DNA of 64,000 nucleotides from Acidimicrobium ferrooxidans (lineage in GTDB: Bacteria; Actinomycetota; Geothermincolia; Fen-727; Anoxymicrobiaceae): contig DYIU01000002.1 in assembly GCA_020723485.1 (NCBI GenBank), positions 653,543-717,542 of the forward strand, written 5' to 3'. The notes below the pieces were generated by a model. That model made no database searches, had not been told where the DNA came from, and saw nothing but the letters and a program-made list of their open reading frames with translations. Below are positions 25,206 through 33,619 of the stretch, in pieces. Position 1 is the first letter of the stretch; each line of letters opens with the position of its first letter. The position numbers and the translations under genes were made by a program.

Positions 25206-25534
25206 ATCGAGCGTCAAGTGTAATTTTAACATCGGGCATTGTAAAGCTGCCGGCCGCGGGGAAGGCTTTTTGACAGTCGCGTTCAGTACCTGCTGCCAGC
25301 AGTCCAACCTTAAGCAAGCAAACCGTCACTCTTTGGTTGTACCAGAGCAGACTCCCTCGATTACAGCGGTTTACTGCAGTTCACTATCGTCTTAAGTAAG
25401 TGAACTTAACCCGAGCTTTTTTACTTCAGTTAACAATATTGACTCTTTTTAACAATAACCTTAAAATTTAAACCCCTGTCTCTCCGACGGGGGGTACGCA
25501 GGCGCAGGCGCAATTAAACATGGGGTGGGTGGCG
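25206..25534. other. Intergenic region between tRNA and decarboxylase
   Basis: About 330 bp without a gene. It holds the upstream flank of the leftward tRNA and an AT-rich stretch (25395-25470) with a strong sigma-70-type promoter for the decarboxylase, followed by a GC-rich leader (25483-25515) with repeated GGCGCA words. No riboswitch or second RNA gene was recognised. Confidence 0.6.
25440..25468 (+). promoter_or_regulatory. Sigma-70-type promoter of the decarboxylase gene
   Basis: TTGACT (25440-25445), a 17-base spacer, and TAAAAT (25463-25468) match the consensus -35/-10 at 5 of 6 positions each. The start codon is 67 bases downstream. Confidence 0.65.
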
Positions 25535-27316
25535 ATGTCTGATTACCAGACTCCGTTTTTCCTGTTCGACCTCGCGAAGGTGCGGGCGCGGTACGAGAGG
25601 ATGTCCGCTGCGTTTCTAGGCGCACCGCTCTTTTATGCAGTAAAGGCGAACAATCATGAGCAAGTCCTTAACACTCTTGTATCAGTAGGTTCGAAATTCG
25701 ACATCGGCTCGAAGCATGAAGCCGAGCTCATGCTGGCACTCGGGGTCGACCCCAAAGACCTCATTTTCTCAGCCCCGGTAAAGCTCCAGTCACATATCAG
25801 GGACACCTATCACATGGGCGTGGACCTCTTCGTGTTCGACTCCGAGGACGAGCTCGCCAAGATTGCTCTCCTCGCCCCGGGCAGCCGCGTCATGGCGCGC
25901 CTGGCGGTGAAGAACCAGGGCAGCTTCTTCCCGCTCAGCATGAAGTTCGGGGCACCCGTGGAGCAGGCGGCATCGCTTCTCAGCGACGCGTTGGAACTTG
26001 GACTCTCGCCTTACGGCGTCGCCTTCCACGTCGGCTCCCAGTGCACCCGCAAGGAGACCTGGCGCGAGGCGATGGAGGCATCGGCGGAAGTCATCGACGC
26101 GCTCGCGGATAAGGGCATAATCTGTGAAGCTCTCGATATCGGCGGCGGCTTCCCCATCAAGTACGATGAGGATGTGCCCTCCATCGAGGAGATAGCCGAG
26201 GAAGTGCTTGATGTCTTCGCCGCCAGGTTCGCCCCGGAGATGCAGCTCATACTCGAGCCCGGCCGCTACCTGGTGGGTGAGTCCGCGGTGCTGGCCTCGA
26301 CCATCATCGGCCGCGCAAAGCGGGGCAGCGAGGACTGGCTGTTCCTCGACGCGAGCGCGTTCCACGGGCTCCTCGAGGCCCAGCAGGTTAAGGGGCGCTT
26401 CCCCTACCCGGTCAGGACCTCGCACAACGGCGACAAGAAGAAGAGCTTCGTCCTCTCCGGGCCCACGTGCGACCCCGATGACACCATCCTCGCGGAGGTC
26501 CTCCTTCCTGATATGAAAGTTGGCGAGAGGCTCTATATCCAGAACACAGGCGCGTACTCCTTCGTCTACGCAACGAACTTCCACGGATTCGCTCCCCCGG
26601 AGATCCACTTCATCGACGACGGCCAGCAGCTCGAGTCGCTCTGGGGAGAGACGCGCGTGCCGGAGGCGTTTGTTCCCGAATACGGCGAGGAAAAGAGGTA
26701 TTCGGTCGAGCACGCGGGAGAAACAGCTGTAGTCTACTTCGGCATAACGAATCTGCCGGAACCATGGACCGAGATACTCTGGGATCTGTACAAAGCTAGT
26801 CTGACCATTGACGAAGCGATACAGGACCAACAGTGTTTTGACCGAGATGGATTTGTTTCAGCTCTGAACGACTCCGACTATGTAAAAGCCGTAATGACAG
26901 TAAATAGCAATCCTGCAGCATTCATCATGGGTACCAATAACCTCGAAAAGGCCTCGGTCGGATACATCAACCCGTCGTTTGTCCAGAAGCGCTTTCCTGA
27001 TGCAGCGCGCGAAGGTCGTTTCTTCTATATGCCATGTGTCTTCACGTCGCCAGAAATACGAAATGCCGGCTTCCTCAGGCAGTTTGTCGTCGCCCTTATT
27101 GATGCCATCCGCGAAAAGAACTGGGTACTCTCTCTTGACACTTCTGACAGCCGTCTGTTCCTTCCCGATGTCCTGATTAGGATCGGTGAGGAGGAAGGCC
27201 TGCCTATTGAGAAGCACCTGCTTGGGACGCAGTCCTACTTTGCGTTCACATGCAAGCAAGGTCTTTCGGGAGAGAAGCAGGAAGCGCGCACTGGGGTTAC
27301 TCCAGTGCAAAGCTGA
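25535..27316 (+). CDS. PLP-dependent ornithine/arginine-type decarboxylase with extra C-terminal domain
   Basis: A 593-residue protein. Residues 1 to about 375 are a fold-III PLP decarboxylase (Orn/DAP/Arg group 2): PLP lysine in FYAVKANN (Lys37), FHVGSQC, IGGGFP, EPGRYLV, and the substrate cysteine in GPTCDPDD. Polyamine synthesis is the likely role. Residues about 400-590 form a separate domain (MGTNNLEKASVGYINPSF, RFFYMPCVFTSPEIRNAG, LLGTQSYFAF) that looks like a GNAT-type acyltransferase fold, by pattern only. Base composition drops clearly near 26730 where this domain starts, suggesting a recent fusion. ATG at 25535 is preferred over 25520 for a GGGTGG site. The 3' end overlaps the convergent kinase gene by 20 bp. 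Confidence 0.85.
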   Translation: MSDYQTPFFLFDLAKVRARYERMSAAFLGAPLFYAVKANNHEQVLNTLVSVGSKFDIGSKHEAELMLALGVDPKDLIFSAPVKLQSHIRDTYHMGVDLFVFDSEDELAKIALLAPGSRVMARLAVKNQGSFFPLSMKFGAPVEQAASLLSDALELGLSPYGVAFHVGSQCTRKETWREAMEASAEVIDALADKGIICEALDIGGGFPIKYDEDVPSIEEIAEEVLDVFAARFAPEMQLILEPGRYLVGESAVLASTIIGRAKRGSEDWLFLDASAFHGLLEAQQVKGRFPYPVRTSHNGDKKKSFVLSGPTCDPDDTILAEVLLPDMKVGERLYIQNTGAYSFVYATNFHGFAPPEIHFIDDGQQLESLWGETRVPEAFVPEYGEEKRYSVEHAGETAVVYFGITNLPEPWTEILWDLYKASLTIDEAIQDQQCFDRDGFVSALNDSDYVKAVMTVNSNPAAFIMGTNNLEKASVGYINPSFVQKRFPDAAREGRFFYMPCVFTSPEIRNAGFLRQFVVALIDAIREKNWVLSLDTSDSRLFLPDVLIRIGEEEGLPIEKHLLGTQSYFAFTCKQGLSGEKQEARTGVTPVQS

Positions 27317-29438
27317 GGGTGACGGTAGTCCCGCTCTTGCCGCCGCTCTCGATTTCGACCTCGATGCCCAGCCTGCTGGAGAGAAGCCTCACTATGTGAA
27401 GACCCAATCCCATCCCCTTTGAATGGTGCGAGAGCGACTCAAGCCTCACGAAGGGCTCGAACACCTTCTCCCTCTCCTCGACTGGTATGCCCTTGCCGAA
27501 GTCCTGAACCTGGATGTAGTTCGTGGTGCTGTCCCTCCACACTCTCAGGATCACAGGCGCGTCGGCCGGGCTGAACCTGAAGGCGTTTTCCACGAGATTC
27601 TTCAGCATTACCTGCAGGTGGTTCGGATCGCAGACCACGTACAGTTCGGGGTTCCCCTCGATTATCAGGCGCTGCATGTCCTCGTCGCGGAGGCTCGAGC
27701 ACAGGTCCCGTACGATGCTGCTCAGCTTCGTGGGAACTTTGACAAAGCTGATGTCCCCACCCTCCAGCTTCGAGATGTTCAAGAACTTGTCCGTGAGGTT
27801 CATGAGCCTCTTACTCGCGTTCGTGACACTGGCCATGTACTCCACCTTCTCCTCGTCCGTGAACTCGTCCCAGTTGGCCATCAATGTCTGCATAAAACCA
27901 TCGATGACGGTTATCGGCGTCCTGAACTCATGAGATGCAACCTGAATGATCTCCGATTTGAAGTCGTATGCCTTGTGAAGGTCGCTGTAAACCTTTTGCA
28001 GCTCGTCCAGCTGGAAGGCCAGTTTCGTTGAGAGGGCGTAGTTGTCGATGTAGAGGCCGAATAGCTCCGCAGCCTTCTCGAGGAAACTGATATCCGTGCT
28101 CGAAAGAGCCTTCTTTGCCACCTTTTGGCCGACCAGTAGGTACCCGATCCTCTCCTGAGAAACCTTCATGGGTAAGCATGCCGAGCAGCCGGTGCTCTCG
28201 AGGTCGCTCCCCATCTTGTGTTCTCCATCATTCTTTGGCCAACGTAGCAACTCTTCCGTAACCACAGTTGTCGCAATGTTGTCCAGCCAGGGCATGAAGT
28301 GGCAGTTATCGTTGATGTGATGGCTGATCGAACCGTCGGACTCCTGCCTGCAATCGAAGTCCCAGCACGTTTCGTTCACAACTCCGGGAGGGATCACGAT
28401 GCTGATCTCTTCAAGGCCGAGCGGTGTCACCACGTGAGCAAGCGCTGCCAGCAATCCTGCGTTTGGGTCGGTCTGGGCAGCTAGCTTGGAAGAAACGTCT
28501 TCGAGCAGTCCCGGCTCGTCATAGAGCTCGGAGAAAAACAGGCGAGATGAAAGCCTGTGGATATGCTTCCATACATCCTGTGCGAAATAGATGATTACCA
28601 TGAATACAAGAAGGAGAGAGGCATACTGAGCCGTAGCGCTGAGGTTTATTGCCTGGAAAAGTATTGCCAGTAATACAATCGGCAGTGAGAGGAGCAGTGT
28701 GCCGATAACAAAGACACTTGTCTTGCGAAGTATGATCCGCGTATCCAGCAGGCGGAGTCTCACAACCGAATATGTTGTGAATCCCACAGGGATCAAGCCA
28801 GCCAGGAAGACATAGTTCGTGGAGATATCGTTTCCCAGAACTGCGGGGAGGACAAAGGCGGACAGGACGAGTACAGGAACAAATATAACTATCCCATAAA
28901 GCACGACGCTTGTTCTAGCACGGTCGATTCCCGTGGACCGCGACCACTTCTTGGTGATGAGATAGATACTGACAACGCTTGACAGGACAATGACCGCAGC
29001 GGCAACTGGGAACAAGAAGGCGGTCTTCGATTCCAGAATTCCCTCGAAGTATCTTGCGGACTTGAAGACCATGGGTGTCAGTGATAAGAGCGCGACACAC
29101 GACCCTACCATTAATATCGACCAATGAACCGGCTTTGGAGGGGCATGGTCCAGGTACAGTCCGATTGAGAACAGCAAGAAGAATACCGCTGTCATCACTC
29201 CTGAAGCGTACGCCCAGCGGAAGGTCCAGAGCGTGAAGACGTTGTTAGGTGTGGGCAGTATCTTCTCGGCAAATCCGGAGAGGAACCACATGCCCATGAA
29301 TATCATTGTGAAGGCGAGCATGCGGTGCAGGTAGTCCTTGCGGTTGTTGCGGAATACGAAATAGGCGAGTCCCCACAGCACGCATGCGGCGATAACCGTC
29401 AAAAGGAACCCTATGAAATACCAGTCCTCGTGAGACAA
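27297..29438 (-). CDS. Membrane histidine kinase with 7TM and GAF-like regions
   Basis: A 713-residue sensor. Residues about 1-250 contain seven to eight hydrophobic helices typical of the N-terminal 7TM region of bacterial kinases, then about 300-470 a GAF-like domain with several cysteines (CWDFDC, CHFMPW, TGCSACLP), a short coiled coil, a HisKA domain with the phospho-acceptor His503 in SHEFRTPI, and an HATPase domain (NLVENAFRFSPAD, DFGKGIPVEE, GMGLGLHIV). The TTG start has a GGGGGG stretch just upstream. The cysteines in the GAF-like part could bind a metal or haem-like ligand. No response regulator is nearby. Confidence 0.87.
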   Translation of the reverse strand: MSHEDWYFIGFLLTVIAACVLWGLAYFVFRNNRKDYLHRMLAFTMIFMGMWFLSGFAEKILPTPNNVFTLWTFRWAYASGVMTAVFFLLFSIGLYLDHAPPKPVHWSILMVGSCVALLSLTPMVFKSARYFEGILESKTAFLFPVAAAVIVLSSVVSIYLITKKWSRSTGIDRARTSVVLYGIVIFVPVLVLSAFVLPAVLGNDISTNYVFLAGLIPVGFTTYSVVRLRLLDTRIILRKTSVFVIGTLLLSLPIVLLAILFQAINLSATAQYASLLLVFMVIIYFAQDVWKHIHRLSSRLFFSELYDEPGLLEDVSSKLAAQTDPNAGLLAALAHVVTPLGLEEISIVIPPGVVNETCWDFDCRQESDGSISHHINDNCHFMPWLDNIATTVVTEELLRWPKNDGEHKMGSDLESTGCSACLPMKVSQERIGYLLVGQKVAKKALSSTDISFLEKAAELFGLYIDNYALSTKLAFQLDELQKVYSDLHKAYDFKSEIIQVASHEFRTPITVIDGFMQTLMANWDEFTDEEKVEYMASVTNASKRLMNLTDKFLNISKLEGGDISFVKVPTKLSSIVRDLCSSLRDEDMQRLIIEGNPELYVVCDPNHLQVMLKNLVENAFRFSPADAPVILRVWRDSTTNYIQVQDFGKGIPVEEREKVFEPFVRLESLSHHSKGMGLGLHIVRLLSSRLGIEVEIESGGKSGTTVTLSFALE

Positions 29439-29542
29439 AGCGCCCCCCTAAGACCTGCGTCGTAAGTATAAAATCGACACGCGGGAGCTAAAACTTTAGC
29501 TTTTTCCAAACAATTTTTTCGCCCGCCGAGGGACAAAATCCT

Positions 29543-31066
29543 CTACGTGCCAGGGAGTGATGACCGGTCTGGCGGCCCGCCGGAGGTCTCAGCCGGTCCG
29601 GAGCGCGGGATTCTGAACGTGATGGTAGTGCCTTTTCCCTCTTCGCTTTCCACCCCGATGGTCCCGCCGTGAGCTTCGATAAGTCCCTTGCATATCGCGA
29701 GTCCCAGGCCCGCCCCTCGCTCGCGGGAGTCCGTGGTCAGGTGCAGGCGAGAGAACTTCTCGAACACCTCGCCTTTGAACCGCTCGGGGATGCCCCTGCC
29801 CGTATCGCTCACGGCGAAGTCGAGCTCATCCTCTGAAGCCTTCACCTCAACTGAGACCACTCCCGAGTCGGTGTACTTGATTGCGTTTGCGATGAGGTTC
29901 TCGAGGACCCTCTGGAGCGCTTCCCCATCGACGTAGGCTTCAATGTCTTCACGGGAGAACGAGGTCTCGAGCTCCAGGCCTTTCTCGTTTGCCACCGCGC
30001 CGAACAGCTTCGCGGTCCTTTCGACGAGCCGCCGGATGTCGGTCTTCTCTCGCCTGATAGCGACCCCGCCCGCTTCGATGATCGTGATGTCAAGAAGGTT
30101 GTTGACCAGGCCGACCAGGCGCTCCGTCCCTGTCTTGGCGATGTCCATGAGCTTTTCCCCGTCCTCGTCCAGCCCCCCGGCCAGGTGCTGGTCCAGGACC
30201 TGCATCGCCCCGTTGACCGCCGTGACAGGTCCCCTCAGCTCGTGGGAGACCGACTCGATGAACTCCGTCTTGAGCCGGTCCGTCTCGAGCAGTTGCTGGT
30301 TGAGCTCGAGCATCGACTCCTCCATCGCGAGGCGCGCGGCAAGCCGCCTGTCCTTGTTGTGGCTCCACAAGATCCACTGGAAGAGGACCAGGGCCAGCAG
30401 GATGCTCCCCACGACGGTGAAGACGATGCCTATCTCTTTGATCTGGTTGAACGACGAGAGGGCCCGGTTCACCCCGACGTCCGTGCCGAGCAGCGCTACG
30501 GGCAGCCCGCCTTCGCCGACGACGTAGGCGTTGGCGCTGATCCACGTGCCCCACCTGTCCGTTATCGGGCCGAGTATCCAGGGATCAGGGCTCTTCTCTC
30601 CCTCGAATGGCTTGAACTCCTCAGGCTTAGCCTCGAAGTAGACCTGCCCGGGCGGTGAGTAGTCCGGTGAGTCAGGGTTTTCCGCGTCGACCAGGAAGAT
30701 CATCCTGCCGTCCTGCGGCCTCATGAGGTAGACGAAGCGTATGCGGGAGTCGGAGTTCTTGATGCGGACGAGCTGCTGCCGCAGCCTGTCGAATTCCGGC
30801 GTGCCGATGTCGCTTTCCGTACCGGAGAGAGCCTCGACGTCGGAGGCCTCGATACTGGCGGCGGCCGCGGCGGCCTGGAACTTCCGAACCTCGAAGTACT
30901 GCTCACGCTGGAAATCGGCGACTGCGAATGTGACCAGGAAGCCCGCGACGAAGAATGCCGCCACAAGCGCGAACGCGAGCAGGCCCCTGATGACCGTCGC
31001 CTTGTTGCTGGACATCCACCTCTTTTCGGGAGCGAATTCAGGTACGCTCTCTATGAGCATGCTCAT
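29543..31066 (-). CDS. Membrane sensor histidine kinase with extracytoplasmic domain
   Basis: A 507-residue kinase with two membrane segments (about 24-48 and 205-228) bracketing a roughly 155-residue extracytoplasmic sensor domain (FVYLMRPQDGRMIFLVD, GTWISANAYVV), like PAS-type double-Cache sensors. The cytoplasmic part has HisKA (SHELRGPV, His275) and HATPase (NLIANAIKYTD, DTGRGIPERF, GAGLGLAICKGL). The ATG at 31066 is chosen for GGAGG 4-5 bases upstream; a longer reading to 31159 crosses a GGGGTCAGGCC word and lacks a site. It lies 104 bp upstream of the 7TM kinase on the same strand; the two may be co-regulated. Confidence 0.87.
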   Translation of the reverse strand: MSMLIESVPEFAPEKRWMSSNKATVIRGLLAFALVAAFFVAGFLVTFAVADFQREQYFEVRKFQAAAAAASIEASDVEALSGTESDIGTPEFDRLRQQLVRIKNSDSRIRFVYLMRPQDGRMIFLVDAENPDSPDYSPPGQVYFEAKPEEFKPFEGEKSPDPWILGPITDRWGTWISANAYVVGEGGLPVALLGTDVGVNRALSSFNQIKEIGIVFTVVGSILLALVLFQWILWSHNKDRRLAARLAMEESMLELNQQLLETDRLKTEFIESVSHELRGPVTAVNGAMQVLDQHLAGGLDEDGEKLMDIAKTGTERLVGLVNNLLDITIIEAGGVAIRREKTDIRRLVERTAKLFGAVANEKGLELETSFSREDIEAYVDGEALQRVLENLIANAIKYTDSGVVSVEVKASEDELDFAVSDTGRGIPERFKGEVFEKFSRLHLTTDSRERGAGLGLAICKGLIEAHGGTIGVESEEGKGTTITFRIPRSGPAETSGGPPDRSSLPGT

Positions 31067-31237
31067 GCGGCCTCCGATTACCGGGGTCAGGCCTTCTTCA
31101 GACTTATCGGGCTTACAAGGGGACGGGTTAAGCCGCCCGGTCGGGAGCCCCGGTTCCATTCTTGTAGACGCTCGCGGCCCCCGATCCGTTACAGGTCCGG
31201 AGAAGGTCGCGCCCGGGCGGCGGGGCCGTCCAGGCGG

Positions 31238-32452
31238 TCAGGCCCGGTCCGTGACCACACAATCCTCGCAGAACCGCCAGAGGAGTAACGCGGCAGCCAG
31301 GGCCATGACGGCACCGAAGAAAAAGGCGAGCCCCGGCCCCCGGGCGGCGGAGCTCTGCCAGATAACGCCGAAGATAATGCTGGCGAAGAACTTCGAGATG
31401 CCGTCGGTCATGTGATAGACGCCGAAGGCCGTGCCCTTCATCTCCGGTGGGGCGAAATCAGCGACGTACGCGCTCAGGCAGCCCTGCGTCAGTCCATAGA
31501 ACACACCGTAGGCCGCGATCAGCAGCCACGTGTAGACGAGGCTGTCGGCCAGCCCGAATCCCAGGTAGATGAGCCCGTAGAGCACGAAGCCGATGAGCAG
31601 TGTCTTTTTTCGCCCGATGCGGTCCGAGAGCATTCCTCCCGGGGTCGATACAGCGCTGTAGACCACGTTGAACACCATCCACAGCAGTGGGATCAGGTAC
31701 GGCTGCATGCCGAGGTCCTGGGCCCGCAGCAGCAGGAACGCGTCGCTCGAGTTTCCCAGGGTGAATACCGCCACTACGACCAGGAGCATCTTGTACCCGC
31801 GCGGGAAGCCCGCGAGGCTCAATTTCGGCAGGCGCGCCTCGGCTTCGAACTTCTTCTCCCGCAAGGCGAAGACGATGAGACCCACCGCGATGAGCCCGGG
31901 CAGGAACGCGGCAAAGAACACCCAGCGGTACGCGCTGTCCCCCTGGTCCCTGAGCAGCCACATCATGAGGAACGCTATTGCCGGGCCTATGACCGCTCCC
32001 AGCGTGTCCATGGCCCGGTGGAAGCCGTAGGCTTTGCCTCGTATCGAGGGATCGGTGGTCTCAGAGATGAGAGCGTCGCGGGGAGCCGTCCTGATGCCCT
32101 TGCCGACCCTGTCGACAAAACGTATCGCCAGGACCTGCCAGACGGCGTCCGCCGCGGCGAAGAACGGCTTGGCGAAAGCGGAGAGCCCGTAACCCGCCAG
32201 GATGAGGGCTTTTCGCTTCTCGAGCCTGTCCGAGATGTAACCCGAGAAACCCTTCAGGATGCTCGCCGTCCCTTCGGCGATGCCTTCTATCACTCCCAGG
32301 AACGCCGCGCCGGCGCCCAGCACGCTGGTGAGGAACACGGGCAGCAGCGGGTAGATCATCTCGGAGGAAGCGTCCGTGAACAGGCTTACAAGCCCGAGTA
32401 CCTTGACTGTCCTGGAAAGCCTAGCCTGCCCCATAGCGCCGCCGTCGTTCAT
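31238..32452 (-). CDS. MFS transporter
   Basis: A 404-residue, 12-helix major facilitator. The loop signature GYISDRLEKRKALILAGY (after helix 2), DRVGKGIRTAPRDALI and GMLSDRIGRKKTLLIG (after helix 8) are typical of MFS-1 drug or metabolite exporters. The ATG overlaps the TGA of the PadR gene (ATGA), so the regulator and transporter are translationally coupled, the usual layout for a PadR-controlled efflux pump. Substrate unknown. The C-terminal tail contains WRFCEDC. Confidence 0.88.
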   Translation of the reverse strand: MNDGGAMGQARLSRTVKVLGLVSLFTDASSEMIYPLLPVFLTSVLGAGAAFLGVIEGIAEGTASILKGFSGYISDRLEKRKALILAGYGLSAFAKPFFAAADAVWQVLAIRFVDRVGKGIRTAPRDALISETTDPSIRGKAYGFHRAMDTLGAVIGPAIAFLMMWLLRDQGDSAYRWVFFAAFLPGLIAVGLIVFALREKKFEAEARLPKLSLAGFPRGYKMLLVVVAVFTLGNSSDAFLLLRAQDLGMQPYLIPLLWMVFNVVYSAVSTPGGMLSDRIGRKKTLLIGFVLYGLIYLGFGLADSLVYTWLLIAAYGVFYGLTQGCLSAYVADFAPPEMKGTAFGVYHMTDGISKFFASIIFGVIWQSSAARGPGLAFFFGAVMALAAALLLWRFCEDCVVTDRA

Positions 32453-32760
32453 CGTCGTTTCTCCTCGACAACTTCTTCAACGAGTTCGCGTATCTTCTCC
32501 CGCGCCTCGGCCAGGGCCTTCTTGCCAGCAGGGGTAGCGCTATAGCACCTGCGCATGCGGCCTTCTACGACGCGCTGCCTGCTCTTGAGGTAGCCGCGCT
32601 CCTCCAGCCCGTGCAGCGTGGGGTAGAGCGTGCCGGGGCTGACCTGGTATCCGTGTGTCGCAAGCTCCCTCGCTATCTCGACCCCGCAGATCTCCCCGTC
32701 GTGGACTGCGTGGTACAGGATGTGGATCTTGATGAAGCCCGCAAAGAATTCCCTCTCCAT
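32449..32760 (-). CDS. PadR-family transcriptional regulator
   Basis: A 103-residue winged-helix repressor of the PadR family: FIKIHILYHAVHDGEICGVEI, then GYQVSPGTLYPTLHGLEERGYL (recognition helix) and RRCYSATPAGKKAL (wing), ending in a charged helix for dimerisation. The ATG at 32760 has GAGGTG a few bases upstream; a longer reading to 32874 would run through the promoter/operator. It controls, by inference, itself and the overlapping MFS gene in response to a phenolic or drug-like ligand. Confidence 0.9.
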   Translation of the reverse strand: MEREFFAGFIKIHILYHAVHDGEICGVEIARELATHGYQVSPGTLYPTLHGLEERGYLKSRQRVVEGRMRRCYSATPAGKKALAEAREKIRELVEEVVEEKRR

Positions 32761-32820
32761 TTCTCCACCTCGCAGTCGTGCAAGCATGCCGGGCGCCGCC
32801 GGCCGCACGCGCCACTTAAA

Positions 32821-32848
32821 TATCGTATACCGATATCGGTTATCGATA
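32821..32848. promoter_or_regulatory. Palindromic operator candidate for the PadR regulator
   Basis: A 28-bp imperfect palindrome with core ACCGATATCGGT (32829-32840, perfect) and outer TATCG/CGATA arms lies 61 bp upstream of the PadR start, in the only AT-rich patch nearby. Position and symmetry fit an autoregulatory operator. Confidence 0.5.
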
Positions 32849-33287
32849 CTATCAGCCCGGTTTGACCGGGTCAAGCCCGAAGGTTCCTCATGACTATCGG
32901 CAAGGATTCACCCTACGGCGGCCACCCCGGAAGACGCCCGGTCTGCAATTGTCGGCGACGTGTATGTCCAGGCGATTGCAGGTTCAAATCCGCGGGGATA
33001 GAATTATGGTTGCTTCATTCCTTAACGAGTTCGACCGGGGGGAGGGTCCGTTTGGCATCTATACCCGGAAGCTGGTGCCCCATCCGCCAGCCCCAGATAC
33101 CCGGCGCCAAGATATCCTGCGAGGATTCGTGCGCGCTCTATATAGCTTCTTCCAAGCTTCCCCCTACGCACAGCTGCGCGATAACCGCCCTCGGGATATA
33201 CGCCCTGCAGCGCATTGTAGTACCCAAGCAGGGCGGGGGTCCCGGCGAGGGTGAGGCAACCGGGGAAGACCTCTAGACGGAGGCACC
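32849..33287. other. Intergenic region upstream of the small hypothetical gene
   Basis: About 440 bp with no convincing gene. It contains TAGAAT (32998-33003), and a perfect 8-bp hairpin CGCCCTGC/GCAGGGCG (33201-33208 and 33228-33235) in the leader of the downstream gene. An open frame at 32890-33276 has no ribosome site and atypical composition, so I do not call it. The CGAGGGTGAGGC-like leader sequence did not match a riboswitch I know. Confidence 0.5.
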
Positions 33288-33587
33288 ATGGCCAAGCGCC
33301 AGAAGCAGGAGCGCAAACCGGGGGCTGCTGGAACCGAGGACAAAGACGAGCTCGGTTATCTCGCCAGCGACTATTACAAGGCCAGGTTGACCAAGGGGCT
33401 GCTGGGCGTGGAGCTCGGCGAAGGCTATATCGTAGAGATCCTGAACTACCGCACCAAGAGGGTCCTGCGCCGCGAGCTCTTCGATCATCCCGACGACGCC
33501 AGGAACGAGCTGAACCGTATCCGGGCAGACATCGATTCCTTCACCACCGAGGACTTCCGCCGGAAGTACCTCCAGCCCCCGGCCTGA
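33288..33587 (+). CDS. Hypothetical protein, 99 aa
   Basis: A small soluble charged protein with a basic start (MAKRQKQERK), a GYLASDYYKARLTKGLLGVEL segment, a beta-like GYIVEILNYRTKRV and an acidic amphipathic C-terminal helix. GGAGG sits 4 bases before the ATG. No family recognised and no membrane segment. It converges with the CrtI-like gene with a 32-bp gap. Confidence 0.65.
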   Translation: MAKRQKQERKPGAAGTEDKDELGYLASDYYKARLTKGLLGVELGEGYIVEILNYRTKRVLRRELFDHPDDARNELNRIRADIDSFTTEDFRRKYLQPPA

Positions 33588-33619
33588 GCCGGCACGGCCC
33601 GCCTGTTCTCACCAGCCCC

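Noticed and set aside
29484-29512. AGCTAAA/TTTAGCT hairpin followed by T's as a terminator
   Set aside because: The T-run follows the hairpin on the plus strand, but both flanking genes run on the minus strand, and the loop is only two bases.
31083-31093. GGGGTCAGGCC upstream of the sensor kinase as a seventh palindrome
   Set aside because: No inverted arm was found; at most a decayed remnant, so it is not listed as a feature.
32977-32993. tRNA-like T-arm (GCAGGTTCAAATCC)
   Set aside because: The stem does not close and no acceptor, D or anticodon arm is present nearby.
32890-33276. Open frame of 128 codons upstream of the small hypothetical gene
   Set aside because: No ribosome binding site, odd composition and no recognisable domain; more likely leader or spacer.
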